From Blastocatellia bacterium (GTDB lineage Bacteria > Acidobacteriota > Blastocatellia > UBA7656 > JADIYM01): 64,000 nucleotides of DNA. The notes beneath the pieces are model-generated. The model had not been told where the DNA came from, searched no databases, and saw only the letters and a program-made list of their open reading frames with translations. Shown here one piece after another: positions 9,178-18,723 of the stretch. Position 1 is the first letter of the stretch. Every line of letters starts with the position of its first letter. The translations under genes were made by a program, and so were the position numbers. The stretch covers positions 1 to 64,000 of the forward strand of contig JADIYM010000013.1 in the NCBI GenBank assembly GCA_016705245.1, in the 5' to 3' direction.

Positions 9178-10310
9178 GCTGAGACCGTTTCTCGATGGAG
9201 TACCGGACGGAGAATATCGTGGAGCCGCTGCAGCTGCTGCGGCGGGTCGCACAGGGCCCGCGCGCGCGCCGGACCCGCGTTTCCCAGCCGAGCGCGCAAC
9301 TCCGCATCGACGACGAGACGGCGGAGGGCCGCGGCAACCTCATCCACATCCGGTCTGCTCGTGAGGATGCCGCACGATTCGTCGACTATCTCAGTCGCAC
9401 CGCCAAGGGCCGTCGCAACGACGGGCAACCCGGCGGACAGCGCCTCGACGTAGGTAATGCCGAAAGCCTCGGCCTTGATGTTTGGCTGGCAGTGAATATC
9501 CGCTGCCTCGAGGAGAAGCGGAACGTCGGCGCGCTGTCCGAGGAATCGAACGCGATCCGCGATCCCCCACTCGAATGCAAGGTCCTGGAGCTTCTCGAAG
9601 AACCGCTCCTCGGCAGGCCGTTGCGCGCCGCCGACCATCCAGCAGACCCATCCGTCAACGTCTCGCATTCGAGACAGGGCGTGCAGGTGCAATGCGTGCC
9701 CTTTCCACTCCTCGAGACGGCTGACCTGGACGATGACCACATCGTCCGGCCTGGTGTCGAAATCGGCGCGAACCGATGCGCGTTCACTGGCGCTCAGATG
9801 ATCTGAAACCGCATGCAGCGTGACGGGACAATGGAGAACGGCCCGACGGGCGGACGCATGGATGCCCTTTGCGGTCCTTGCTGTGTATTCGCTATTGAAA
9901 ATGACGAGTTCCGGGCGCGATTGACGCGCCCACCCTTCGAGCCACGATGCGCCGCCGTTCGGGGCGTGCTGCCAAAGTACAAGGCGCCTTCCACTCGACT
10001 TCACTGCAGCTCCGAAAATGGCGAGCGGCCACGAGGAGTGACAGATCACAACGTCGATTTCCTCGAGGTCGAGGATCCTTTCGAGCACGCGGCGCGCCCG
10101 ACGCACGCCGAACGGATTGCGCGCCCGAACCGCGCCGAGACAATGCACTGCAGCGCCGGACGCTTCCAGTTCATTTCGAAAACGTCCGTCGAAGCAAACC
10201 GCGAACTGGGTGTCGAGCCCCGGCTCGCTTCCGGCGTGACGAGCGATGGAAACGAGCATTGTCTCGATGCCACCGAACAGGTTTCCGCTCGTCAGGTGAA
10301 GGACCTTCAT
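9174..10310 (-). CDS. family 4 glycosyltransferase
   Basis: This 378-residue GT-B transferase begins MKVLHLTSGNLFGGIETML. It has a mid-protein SRLEEWKGHALHLHA and a C-terminal EX7E signature EAFGITYVEALSAGLPVV, all hallmarks of retaining GT4 enzymes. It is the first sugar transferase after the tyrosine kinase gene (40-base gap) and is coupled to the next methyltransferase by ATGA. The sugar and linkage cannot be deduced. Confidence 0.9.
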   Translation of the reverse strand: MKVLHLTSGNLFGGIETMLVSIARHAGSEPGLDTQFAVCFDGRFRNELEASGAAVHCLGAVRARNPFGVRRARRVLERILDLEEIDVVICHSSWPLAIFGAAVKSSGRRLVLWQHAPNGGASWLEGWARQSRPELVIFNSEYTARTAKGIHASARRAVLHCPVTLHAVSDHLSASERASVRADFDTRPDDVVIVQVSRLEEWKGHALHLHALSRMRDVDGWVCWMVGGAQRPAEERFFEKLQDLAFEWGIADRVRFLGQRADVPLLLEAADIHCQPNIKAEAFGITYVEALSAGLPVVATALGGATEIVDESCGILTSRPDVDEVAAALRRLVVDAELRARLGNAGPARARALCDPPQQLQRLHDILRPVLHRETVSA

Positions 10311-10350
10311 GCTGCTGGGCTGTGCCGACTGCTACATGCGCTCCCGACGG

Positions 10351-12738
10351 TCATCTGGCTGCGTCCTTCTTGTCGTCATTCCGGTAATAACTGTTGTAGT
10401 AGGAGCTGTAGTAGTAGTAGCTGTCGCTCGACTTCATGTCCGCATCGTTCAGGACCACTCCGTAGATCTTCGCACCAACCTCGCCAAGGATCTGTCGCGA
10501 GCGTTGAACGATGCCGCGGCTCGAGAATCCGCCGCGCACGACAAGGATGACGCCATCGACCATCGTCGAGAGAATGACGGGGTCGGCAAACGAGACGACC
10601 GGCGGCGTGTCGATGACGATGTGGTCGTATTTCGCCGAGAGCTCGGTGAGCAGACGACGCATCTGGTCCGAACCGAGAAGCTCGGCGGGATTGGGCGGAA
10701 TTGGCCCGCACGGCATGATCGAGAGATTCGGGATCTGGTGTGCGTGGATGAGCAGCGAAAGATCCTCGTTCTGTCCCGACAGATACAGGCTGACTCCCAC
10801 GTGGTTGCTGATGTTCAGCAACTGGTGGACACGCGGCTTCCGCATGTCGCAGTCGATGATGACCGTCGAAGCGCCGGTCTGCGCGAGCGAGATTGCCGTG
10901 TTGACGGCCGTCGTGGTCTTGCCCTCGCGCGGCTGGCTGCTGGTCACGAGAAGCAGCTTGCAGGGATGGCCCGCCGACGACAGCAAAACGGACGTCCGAA
11001 GCTGGCGATAGGCTTCCGCGGCGGACGATTTCGCTTCGAGCGCCGTAATGAGCGCCGTCGACACTCCGTACGGTCCAGTATTCGTCGGCAGCTGACGTCT
11101 GCGGCCTCTTCGTCCGGTTCCGGATTCGAGGGCCGGAATCACCCCGAGCGAGGGAAGGCGAACGACGCGGTCGATGTCCTCGATCGATCGAATCGTCTGA
11201 TCGAAGTATTCGCGTCCAAACGCGAGCGCGACACCGGCGAAGAGCGATCCCGCGACGGCCATCAGGATCCAGCGCGAACGATCCGGGCCCGACGGACCGC
11301 CGGGCACGTCGGCCCGGTTCTTGAGCGTGACCGGACTCTGAATGGCGGCGGCGCCAAGATCCACTTCCTTCGATCGCTGCAGAATGTCGTCGAGCAACTT
11401 CTTGTTCGTCTCGACGGTCTGCTGAATCATCTTGTAGTTCACCGCGGCTTCGTTCTGCTGCATCGTCGCGGCGCGGCTGCTTTCGAACGCAGCGCGCAAC
11501 TGCGTCACTTTCCCAACGGATGCCTGATACTCGCTGTCGGCGTTCGCGATGATGCGCGCTCGCGCCTGCTCAAGCTCGCCTTCGACCTGGGCGATCTGTT
11601 CGTTGAGCTGTCTCATGGCCGGGTACTCGTCAGTGTACCGCTGCGACAGCTCGGACTTCTTTTCGAGCAATTCGGACCGACGCTTCGAGATATCGACGGC
11701 TCCCGGATCCTTCTGGGCCGTGGGAAGGCGAAGGATGTCGTCAGCCGTGCTCGCGGACTTCAATTGCTGCTGCTGCGACTCGAGTTCCCTCAGCGAGGCC
11801 TCAGCCATGAGCAGGTCCTTGTTCAGCGACGCGAGTTTTGCAACGACGGTGTTCTGGGCTTCGTCCTCGAGCGAGAGAATTTCGTGCGACTTGGCGTAAT
11901 TGAGAAGCCTCTCTTCGCCGGCCCGGATTTCGGTCTGCAGATCCGCAATTCGCTCCTGCAGAAAATCCGAAGCACTTGCCTTCGACTTGACGCGCTGGTT
12001 CAGGTCGTCGCGAATGAAGCTCTCGGCGACGGCATTGGCGACCTTCGCCGCCAGCTCGGGATTGTGGTGAGTGAACGAGATCTCCACGAGCTGCGTAGCC
12101 TCGATCTCCTTTACCGTCAAGCCTCCGATGACGCCGCCGACGTATGGTGCGAGGCGCTTCGAGGTTTCGGGATCGAGCGGAGCATTCGGGTCTACCGGGG
12201 CGGAAAGCACGGACGTTGTCGGAGGTGTCGTCGACTTCGGCGCCGAGAACTTGAACAACCCGCGAACGGCCTCGGACAGAGACTGGGGCTTCTCGGAGAA
12301 GAAGTCCGGGTTGTGCTCGACGTCGGTCTCAACCACAACGCGTCGAATGAGGTCCGGCATTTGAAGCAGGGTAAGCTGCGTGTTGAAACGCTTTCCGTCC
12401 ACGTCGTAGACGAAGATGGGCTGCGAGCCCGGAATCATGTCCGGATTTTCGTCGCCGACCTGCACCATTGCCGTCGCGACGTATTCATCCTGGACGCGGT
12501 ACGACGCTATCGTCACCAGTGTGGTCGTCACGACGATCAGGGTGAGGATGAGCCACTTGTTCTTGCGTACGACACGCAGGTACTCGCGGAGGTTGAACTC
12601 ACCCTGCTGCTGATCCTCGACACCGCCATACCCATAACCGTAGCCCCCACGCTCGGGAAGCCGAGTCAGGGTTCCAGGCGAGCCCGGTTGCGCTCGTTCA
12701 GCAGGAATCAGGCTGTTGTTGCCGTTGTTTGATGACAT
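10351..12738 (-). CDS. Wzc-type polysaccharide co-polymerase with C-terminal tyrosine autokinase
   Basis: This 795-residue inner-membrane protein controls chain length and export by cycling autophosphorylation. A Wzz domain follows the first membrane helix (about 62-80); a long periplasmic coiled region ends at a second helix near 490-510. The cytoplasmic BY-kinase has Walker A QPREGKTTT near 602-610, Walker A' VIIDCDMRKP near 631-640 and Walker B HIVIDTPP. The C-terminus carries a tyrosine cluster of ten Tyr within twelve residues (YYYYSSYYNSYY, about 779-790), the classic phosphorylation tail. The ATG at 12738 gives a Gly/Tyr-rich cytoplasmic N-terminus; the longer frame upstream is the out-of-frame end of the exporter gene. 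It lies next to its expected partner Wza. Confidence 0.93.
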   Translation of the reverse strand: MSSNNGNNSLIPAERAQPGSPGTLTRLPERGGYGYGYGGVEDQQQGEFNLREYLRVVRKNKWLILTLIVVTTTLVTIASYRVQDEYVATAMVQVGDENPDMIPGSQPIFVYDVDGKRFNTQLTLLQMPDLIRRVVVETDVEHNPDFFSEKPQSLSEAVRGLFKFSAPKSTTPPTTSVLSAPVDPNAPLDPETSKRLAPYVGGVIGGLTVKEIEATQLVEISFTHHNPELAAKVANAVAESFIRDDLNQRVKSKASASDFLQERIADLQTEIRAGEERLLNYAKSHEILSLEDEAQNTVVAKLASLNKDLLMAEASLRELESQQQQLKSASTADDILRLPTAQKDPGAVDISKRRSELLEKKSELSQRYTDEYPAMRQLNEQIAQVEGELEQARARIIANADSEYQASVGKVTQLRAAFESSRAATMQQNEAAVNYKMIQQTVETNKKLLDDILQRSKEVDLGAAAIQSPVTLKNRADVPGGPSGPDRSRWILMAVAGSLFAGVALAFGREYFDQTIRSIEDIDRVVRLPSLGVIPALESGTGRRGRRRQLPTNTGPYGVSTALITALEAKSSAAEAYRQLRTSVLLSSAGHPCKLLLVTSSQPREGKTTTAVNTAISLAQTGASTVIIDCDMRKPRVHQLLNISNHVGVSLYLSGQNEDLSLLIHAHQIPNLSIMPCGPIPPNPAELLGSDQMRRLLTELSAKYDHIVIDTPPVVSFADPVILSTMVDGVILVVRGGFSSRGIVQRSRQILGEVGAKIYGVVLNDADMKSSDSYYYYSSYYNSYYRNDDKKDAAR

Positions 12739-12788
12739 TCGTTGATGACTGCCAGATCGCGACGCAGGCAGAATCTGTGCGGTTCGAG

Positions 12789-13834
12789 TTACGGAATGGC
12801 CGTAACCGGTAAATTGCCGACAGAGCCCCCAAGTGCGCCAATGAAGTTTCGAAAGAAAGTCTTGCCCCGGAATTCGGGACCTCGATGACATCGTTAGGGA
12901 GTATGAGTGGATCCGGCACCTTCTTGTCGTCGATCGCCTTCAGGTCGATCGCGATGGTCTCACGATCCTTGCCGGGACTCTGACGGACGATCCGGATGCT
13001 GCCACGCTTGGCTGTTGGTGAGGACCGCCGGCCTGAGCCAGCGCCTGCGTGAACGTCATGCCCTCGCGGAGAACAAACGAGTTCGGCCTCGGCACGTCAC
13101 CCGCAACATAAAAAACATCGGCGACGGGCACGATCACGATATCGCCCGGGCGCATCATCGGGTTCTGCGCTGATTCGCCCTGCAGCAACGACTTGAGGCT
13201 GATGACCTCGACCATGTCCTGTTCGACATCGGCCACGACGACCCTGCCCTGATCGCACTGCACTTCCGCCGACTGACGAACGAGTGTTACGGCCTTGCCC
13301 GACTCGGTCTTCACGCCGCCGGCAAAGGTGATGAGCTCGAGCAGGCTGACCCTGCGCTCCATCCTGAAACGTCCCGGCTGATTCACCGCTCCAATTATCG
13401 AAACCGGGATGCTGTTGTACTCCTTCACCCCGACGTGGACTTCCGGATACTTGAGGTGCTTCTTCAAGCGGTCCGAGATGACGGCCGACAGTTCGCGCTC
13501 CGTGAGGCACTGGGCACGAATGTCCTCGTCTACGAAAGGCACCTGAATGAACCCGGCCGCGCTGACCTTGAGCGACGACGCACTCATCTCGGGTTCGCCG
13601 AGTACCCTGAGCTCGAGCACGTCGTACGGGCCGATCCGGTAGTTCTCGCGAGCCAGGGAAGGAGCCGCAGAGGACGAAGCAGCGGGTGCGGCAACCTGTT
13701 GAGCCTGCCGTCTGGGCCGCCCTCGTGGCCGTAGGGCCGTCTGCCGCGGCCGCAGGACTCTGGGCAAATGAAGCCGACCCGGCGAATACGCAGACCAGAG
13801 CGGCTGTAGCGCTCCGAAGGATATCAACGATCAT
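12789..13834 (-). CDS. Wza-like outer-membrane polysaccharide exporter, three frameshifts
   Basis: The protein is spread over three frames. A signal peptide (MIVDILRSATAALVCVFAGS) starts at 13834. The poly_export and SLBB domains (IGPYDVLELRVLGEPEM, AVNQPGRFRMERRVS, MMRPGDIVIVPVADVFYVAG) are in the next frame. The conserved end (GSIRIVRQSPGKDRETIAID, KKVPDPLILPNDVIEVP, then KTFFRNFIGALGGSVGNLPV) is in a further two. Correction needs one base removed near 13690-13735, one added near 13021 and one added in the CCCC run at 12865-12868; the result is exactly 349 codons. The tail ending TAA at 12789 leaves a 50-base gap to the Wzc gene. The role by family is the outer-membrane channel for the polymer. 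Confidence 0.85.
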
Positions 13835-13858
13835 GACGGTACAACTCTCCTAAATGCC

Positions 13859-15196
13859 TCATGGCCGCGCAGTCGCGGGTACACCGATCGACGATGCGCG
13901 AACGAGCATGGCCGATGCGAACAGAAAGGCGATGGCGTTCGAGGGGATCTGGAGATTGAAGTCCACAACACTGTGTATGAGAAGTCCGATACAACCGACT
14001 CCAGCCCCAAGAGCCACGCCTCGCAGCCCTGGATCCGTGATGTGAATGCTCCGTGACAAAGCAACTCCGAGCAAGCCAACGAAAAGTATAGCCAGAAAAG
14101 CGCCGGGTATACCAGCGTCGGCTAAAACTTGCAGGTAGTCGTTGTGGGCGTACAGGAGCGTGGAGTACTCGGTCGCAGGCCAGTGGCGGAGGATGGCGGT
14201 GCCATACGCACCGATTCCTGAGCCGACGATCGGATGTGTGCTGATGAGTGAAACCGTCGCGCTCCAGATCTCGATCCGGCTCGTTTCGGACTGATCGGAC
14301 ATGGCCGCGGGAAGCGTCGTCAACGACTCAGTGATCGGTCCGGCGCCGAGCCACCCGACTCCGGCTCCGACCAGAAGGATGATGGCAAAGATCGCGGCAA
14401 GAGCTGGCGCGCGGCGTCCGTCGCCGGCCGAAGTTCGTCGCGCCACGACCGTGAGGGCGATCAGCACGGCTACCTGCGCCACGATCGCTATCATGCCGCC
14501 TCGCGACCTGGAAAGCGCCACCGCAACGAGTATCACCGTCACCACGAACAGGGTCATGAGCCGCCGGTCGCGCGGAACGGCACCTGTCAGCAGCGGGCCG
14601 AGGCCAAGCGGCAACAGCACCTCGATGAGTCCGGCGAAGTGATTCTTGTTGACGTAGGGACCAAAGAAATTCACGACCGGCGACTCGACAAGCCAGTAGA
14701 TGCTGCGCGTACCGGTGAAGCTCTGGATCATTCCGAAAACGCTCAGGGCGAAGGCGAACCAGAACAGCACGCCTGCAGCGCGCTCTATCCTTGCGGCCGA
14801 GTCGAGCGCAAGAAGGGCAGCGGATACGAATACGGCAAACGCAAGTAGTGTCACCGCGGCCTGGAACGTCAGGAACGGGTCCACGCTGATGGCCGCCCCT
14901 CCGAAACTCAGTGACTGGATCCAGGCCCAGGCGGCGGCGCAGTAGAGCGGAACCTGAATCATGCTCCTGCTGATGACGAAGACGCCGACGCGCGCGGCGT
15001 GGACTGCCCAGATGACGACCAATGCGCACGCCGAGAGCCGCAGCACTGCGATCGACCAAGGTTCGACCGACCCGAACGGCAATGGTGCCCAGAGAACCAG
15101 GAAAACCACGGCGAAATAGAGCACGGGTCCGGATGCAAGCAGGGCTGGACGTGCAAGCCGGAGCGGCGACGACGGTCGTAGTGGCGAATTGGTCAT
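13859..15196 (-). CDS. O-antigen ligase / polymerase (Wzy_C domain)
   Basis: This 445-residue polytopic membrane protein carries the Wzy_C signatures: NKNHFAGLIEVLLPLGLG, ALSRSRGGMIA, the large periplasmic loop ending HNDYLQVLADAGIPG, and HSVVDFNLQIPSNA. By family these proteins join undecaprenyl-linked glycans, either polymerising repeat units or transferring them to an acceptor. The ATG (15196) overlaps the stop of the TPR gene as ATGA, and the gene ends 25 bases before Wza, placing it in the export part of the operon. Next to Wza and Wzc it is the better candidate for the polymerase. Confidence 0.9.
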   Translation of the reverse strand: MTNSPLRPSSPLRLARPALLASGPVLYFAVVFLVLWAPLPFGSVEPWSIAVLRLSACALVVIWAVHAARVGVFVISRSMIQVPLYCAAAWAWIQSLSFGGAAISVDPFLTFQAAVTLLAFAVFVSAALLALDSAARIERAAGVLFWFAFALSVFGMIQSFTGTRSIYWLVESPVVNFFGPYVNKNHFAGLIEVLLPLGLGPLLTGAVPRDRRLMTLFVVTVILVAVALSRSRGGMIAIVAQVAVLIALTVVARRTSAGDGRRAPALAAIFAIILLVGAGVGWLGAGPITESLTTLPAAMSDQSETSRIEIWSATVSLISTHPIVGSGIGAYGTAILRHWPATEYSTLLYAHNDYLQVLADAGIPGAFLAILFVGLLGVALSRSIHITDPGLRGVALGAGVGCIGLLIHSVVDFNLQIPSNAIAFLFASAMLVRASSIGVPATARP

Positions 15197-16481
15197 CGCG
15201 CGAGCGCCACGTCATCGAACCGGATTGTGCCGAGTATCGGGCAGACGGCCCCGCACGCCTCTCGAACGATGTTGATCGTAACGAGACCGCTTGGCGGCGC
15301 CGTGAATCGGAGCGAGATCAACGTCCAGTCGGTCGCCGTCGTTGGAACTGCGACGGCGCCAAGAGGCGTCCCCGCCCCGGAGGCGTCGGTAACCTTCACG
15401 GCAGGCGGTCCGCCCGTCTGGAGCTTCTCGGTCGTGACCCAGAAACACAGAACATACGCCGCACCGGCCTCGACGCGAACCGCCTGGGCGGCGCGCTGGA
15501 AGCCCGCGCCCCCCTTCGAGTTCTAACCGATTCGGAGAGCCTTCCCGCCGCCGTGTCCCGCGTCAACCGAAACCCGCGCTTCCGGAGATCGAACCGCCTT
15601 CCACGCGAACGGGGACGTTTCCGACTCGGAGATCGGCCCGTCGAATCCGGCGTTCGCGATCGTGTCGAGCGTTGCTCCGCGCTCGGGATTGAGTCTCGAC
15701 GAGATGTCGGCGTAGTCCGCGCCTCGGCCTGCAACGCGAAGGGCTTCTGCGAGCTGCTGGCCGCTCTCGATGACGACTTGCGCAAGTCCTGCGTCCGCCA
15801 TGAGCTCGTTCCACCGCGCCAGTGCATCGTCAAGCCGTCCCTCGGAAACCCAGAGACCGACAACTGCAGCGCGGCCTGCGGTTGTATGCGACGTCACCGC
15901 CTGAAGCGTTGCCATGTCGCCGCGACCGGTCGCGCCCCAGATCGTCCGAGCCGCAAGCGGCGCCATCGATGGGTTCAGACGGCACGCTTCACGAAGCGGC
16001 TCGATTGCATCGTGGAACCGCCCAAGCCGGACGTACAGGTTCCCGAGCATCCATCTCGGTTTCCAGTGCCACGGGGCTGATTCGACGGCACGTAGAAAAG
16101 CCCGCTCGGATTCGCCGGGGAGACCGGCAACCTCTCGCTGCCGCCCGAGCGCGATCCAGTATTCAGGGCGGTTCGGGGCCAGCTCGACAGCAAGCTCAAG
16201 GAGACTCCCGGATGTCTGGACATCCGGCGGATTCGCGTTGTCGAGGGCATACAGGGCCGAGATGTAGGCAGTCTCAGGGTTTCCCGGTTCGAGGCGGCGC
16301 GCGGCGCGTCGATGAGCTCGACGGTGACGGCGGTACGGCCCGCGGTGTCGACGATCGATTCCGCAATTCCCCATCTGGCTACGAAGATCGCCGCGGTGAC
16401 TGCGACGGCGACCAGAGCGAGCGCAACCGCCCAGCGAGCCGCCGGCTGGGTCATTCGAAATCGGGCATATCCTTCACTCAT
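15193..16481 (-). CDS. membrane-anchored TPR protein with C-terminal sugar-binding-like domain, frameshift plus in-frame TAG
   Basis: The start MSEGYARFRMTQPAARW is followed by one membrane helix (about residues 17-35). After a missing base in the GC run at about 16298-16312 the frame changes to TPR-like repeats (YWIALGRQREVAGLPGE, LGNLYVRLGRFHDAIEPLRE). At 15525-15523 a TAG interrupts GKALRIG, and the same frame continues as a beta-rich domain resembling CBM4_9 (ATDWTLISLRFTAPPSG, ILGTIRFDDVALAR) to 15193. Adding one base gives 430 codons. TPR proteins beside Wzy proteins are common in such loci and probably scaffold the assembly machinery. The C-terminal binding domain is an inference from strand pattern. 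Confidence 0.72.
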
Positions 16482-16520
16482 TGGGTCAGTCGGGAATCGT
16501 TCGACGATCTCGCCTTCAGT

Positions 16521-17958
16521 TCAACGCCCGATCCCGCCTCCGCGGAGTCCGGCGCGCTCGATGGCTTTTGTGTCAAAGACGTTGCGACCGTCGATAAATA
16601 CATCGCCCGACATGACTGAGGCCAGCCGCGACAGGTCGATCCGGGCGAATTCGTCCCATTCCGTGACCAGAACGACCGCATCGCAGCCCGCGGCGAGGTC
16701 CTCAACCGACTCGGCATAAACGAGGTCCAGGTCCGGCCATTGTCTGAAGCAGGCGTCACTCGCCACCGGGTCGTAGGCCTTCACGCGAGCGCCCATCCCG
16801 ATCAGGACTTCGGCGATGGTGATGCTCGGCGCGTCGCGGAGGTTGTCGGTTTCCGGCTTGAAGGCGAGACCCAGCAGGCCGATCGTCCGTCCCTTGATGA
16901 TCTTCAGGGCTTTCTGCAGCTTTCGAATGACGATCTGGCGCTGGCGATCGTTGACGGCGACGGCGGATCGAAGGAGCTCGGGGTCGTATTGATACTCGCC
17001 GGCGATGCCAATGAGCGCCGAGAGGTCCTTCCCGAAACAGCTCCCGCCCCAGCCAACACCGGGGTTCAGGAAGCGAGTGCCGATCCGGCTGTCGAGTCCG
17101 ATACCGCGCATTGACCTCGGAGGCGTCGGCGCCGACCCGTTCGCAGATGTTCGCAATTTCGTTCGAGAAGCTGATCTTCGTAGCTAGAAACGCGTTGGCG
17201 GCGTATTTGATCATCTCGGCGCTTGCGAGGTCCGTCACCACCAGCGGAACGGCCCGGAAGCCCTCGGGCCGCGGTGCGATGGCGGATGGCGGCGAGAATT
17301 GCTGGGACAGGATTGGCTCGTAGACGGCCCGCAACGCATTGATGGCTCGAGCGTCGTTCGCTCCGATGACTATGCGATCCGGATACAGGGTGTCGTGAAT
17401 CGCCGAGCCCTCGCGCAGGAACTCGGGGTTCGAGGCAACGGCAAACGTGCCCCGACGCTCGGCCTCGTTGGCCATAGCTCCGGTTCGTCGCGGTCGTCCG
17501 CTCTCGACTTCGTCGTCACGCTGGCCCTCGACGACGAGCATCTCGACCCAGTTCCCGCTTCCGACCGGGACGGTCGACTTGTTGACGATCACGCGAGTCA
17601 GGCCGTCGTCCGCCGCCGAGATCGCCTGGCCAAGCGACCGTGCCACGTTCTGCACGTATTGCATGTCGGGCGAGCCGTCCGCTCGCGGCGGGGTTCCGAC
17701 CGCTATGAAGACGACTTCGGCCTTTGCCGCGGCGCTGAGGTCCGTCGTGAAGCGTAGCCGGGTTGACGAAAGGCCCGCCGCCAGCAGCGCATCCAGTCCC
17801 GGTTCATAAATCGGAGACTCGCCGTTCGAGAGCGCTTCGACTTTTGCCGGATCGACGTCGACACACGTCACGCTGTGACCGAGATACGCGAGACACGCGC
17901 CCGTAACGAGCCCGACGTAACCCGCGCCGACAACACTGATCTGCATTGGATTCGACAT
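16521..17958 (-). CDS. ugd: UDP-glucose 6-dehydrogenase, frameshifted
   Basis: The enzyme oxidises UDP-glucose to UDP-glucuronate with NAD+. The N-terminal part has the dinucleotide motif VVGAGYVGLVTG, VGTPPRADGSPD and ASNPEFLREGSA. The C-terminal part, in another frame, has the catalytic cysteine segment GVGWGGSCFGKDL and LLGLAFKPETDNLRDAPS. Removing one T at 17111-17112 joins ASEV to MRGIGLDSRIG and restores 478 residues, longer than usual because of an extra hydrophilic stretch near VEGQRDDEVESGRPRR. With the UDP-xylose synthase at 19662-20591 it forms a complete route from UDP-glucose to UDP-xylose. Confidence 0.9.
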
Positions 17959-18009
17959 AGCCTCGATCGCGCCGAAACACGGCGCCAGAGAATCCGGACG
18001 TCCGGCGTG

Positions 18010-18495
18010 TCAGTCCTCGATCCGATAGATGGTCTCGGGGTCGTCCTCGTGCCGGATCTCGTCAATGGGCTCGCGTCGGGCTTCTCCCATGAACAGACGG
18101 TTCGGGCAGTTGATGACGGCGCCGCCGACCGAACCGACGTTTCGGTACGCGTGCACCACTCCGAGCGGAACGAGCACCGACGCCGGGTTGTCGGCGCCGA
18201 CGAATGCCGTGACGACGTGACGATACGTCGGCGACGACTCGCGATTGTCCCAGAGCCGGATCTTGAAATTCGACGGCCCGATGAAGCAGAAGAGGTCCGC
18301 CTGGTCGACGTGCTCGTGCGGGCCGCGCGTTACACCGGGCTCCGTGATTGAAATGTACGCCATCGCGGGATGGAACTCGGCCTCGAGCTCGTCGTGGCGG
18401 AAGAGCTCGGCCAGCCAACCTCGCTCGTCGACGAATTTCTTCAATGGCCGAATGGCCACACCGTCGATTGATCCCCTCGTGAATTCCGATCCCAT
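18010..18495 (-). CDS. RmlC-like cupin, dTDP-4-dehydrorhamnose 3,5-epimerase family
   Basis: This 161-residue single-domain cupin has VDERGWLAELFRHDELE, TRGPHEHVDQADLFCFIG and VPLGVVHAYRNVGS, matching the 3,5-epimerase fold. It is shorter than typical RmlC (about 180) and no rmlA, rmlB or rmlD gene is present in the window, so it may act on another nucleotide sugar or be a non-catalytic family member. It is followed by a 51-base gap to the dehydrogenase and preceded by a 228-base gap with a palindrome. Confidence 0.8.
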   Translation of the reverse strand: MGSEFTRGSIDGVAIRPLKKFVDERGWLAELFRHDELEAEFHPAMAYISITEPGVTRGPHEHVDQADLFCFIGPSNFKIRLWDNRESSPTYRHVVTAFVGADNPASVLVPLGVVHAYRNVGSVGGAVINCPNRLFMGEARREPIDEIRHEDDPETIYRIED

Positions 18496-18608
18496 ATGAC
18501 CTCAACGTTGGAGCTTACTGAGACATTTATCGACTTGTCTCGTGATCGACCTGTCACGTGATTGATGATGACACTGACATCGCACGCCTTACGCATCGGT
18601 TCCGTGAG

Positions 18609-18681
18609 CGGTAGCGCACGGGTCGATTTCGATCAGAGGTGACCGCACAGGCTATCCGGGAGTCTGACCCGTGCGCTACCG
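18609..18681. repeat. palindrome with 16-base arms
   Basis: In the 228-base gap between the epimerase and the cupin, CGGTAGCGCACGGGTC (18609-18624) is followed 41 bases later by its exact reverse complement (18666-18681). A similar half copy (GACCCTTGCGCTACCG) occurs at 34852-34867 in front of the PP2C gene, each followed by the same GCGCA.GGTA.TGA.GCG flank. It is thus an interspersed repeat rather than a private operator. It could still act as a stem in the message. Confidence 0.7.
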
Positions 18682-18723
18682 CGCAAGGTATTGATGCGTT
18701 GAGCACGCGCTCTTTGAAGTCGT

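Noticed and set aside
10309..12732. 807-codon plus-strand frame opposite the Wzc gene
   Set aside because: The minus strand encodes an unmistakable tyrosine autokinase; the plus frame is its shadow with no motifs.
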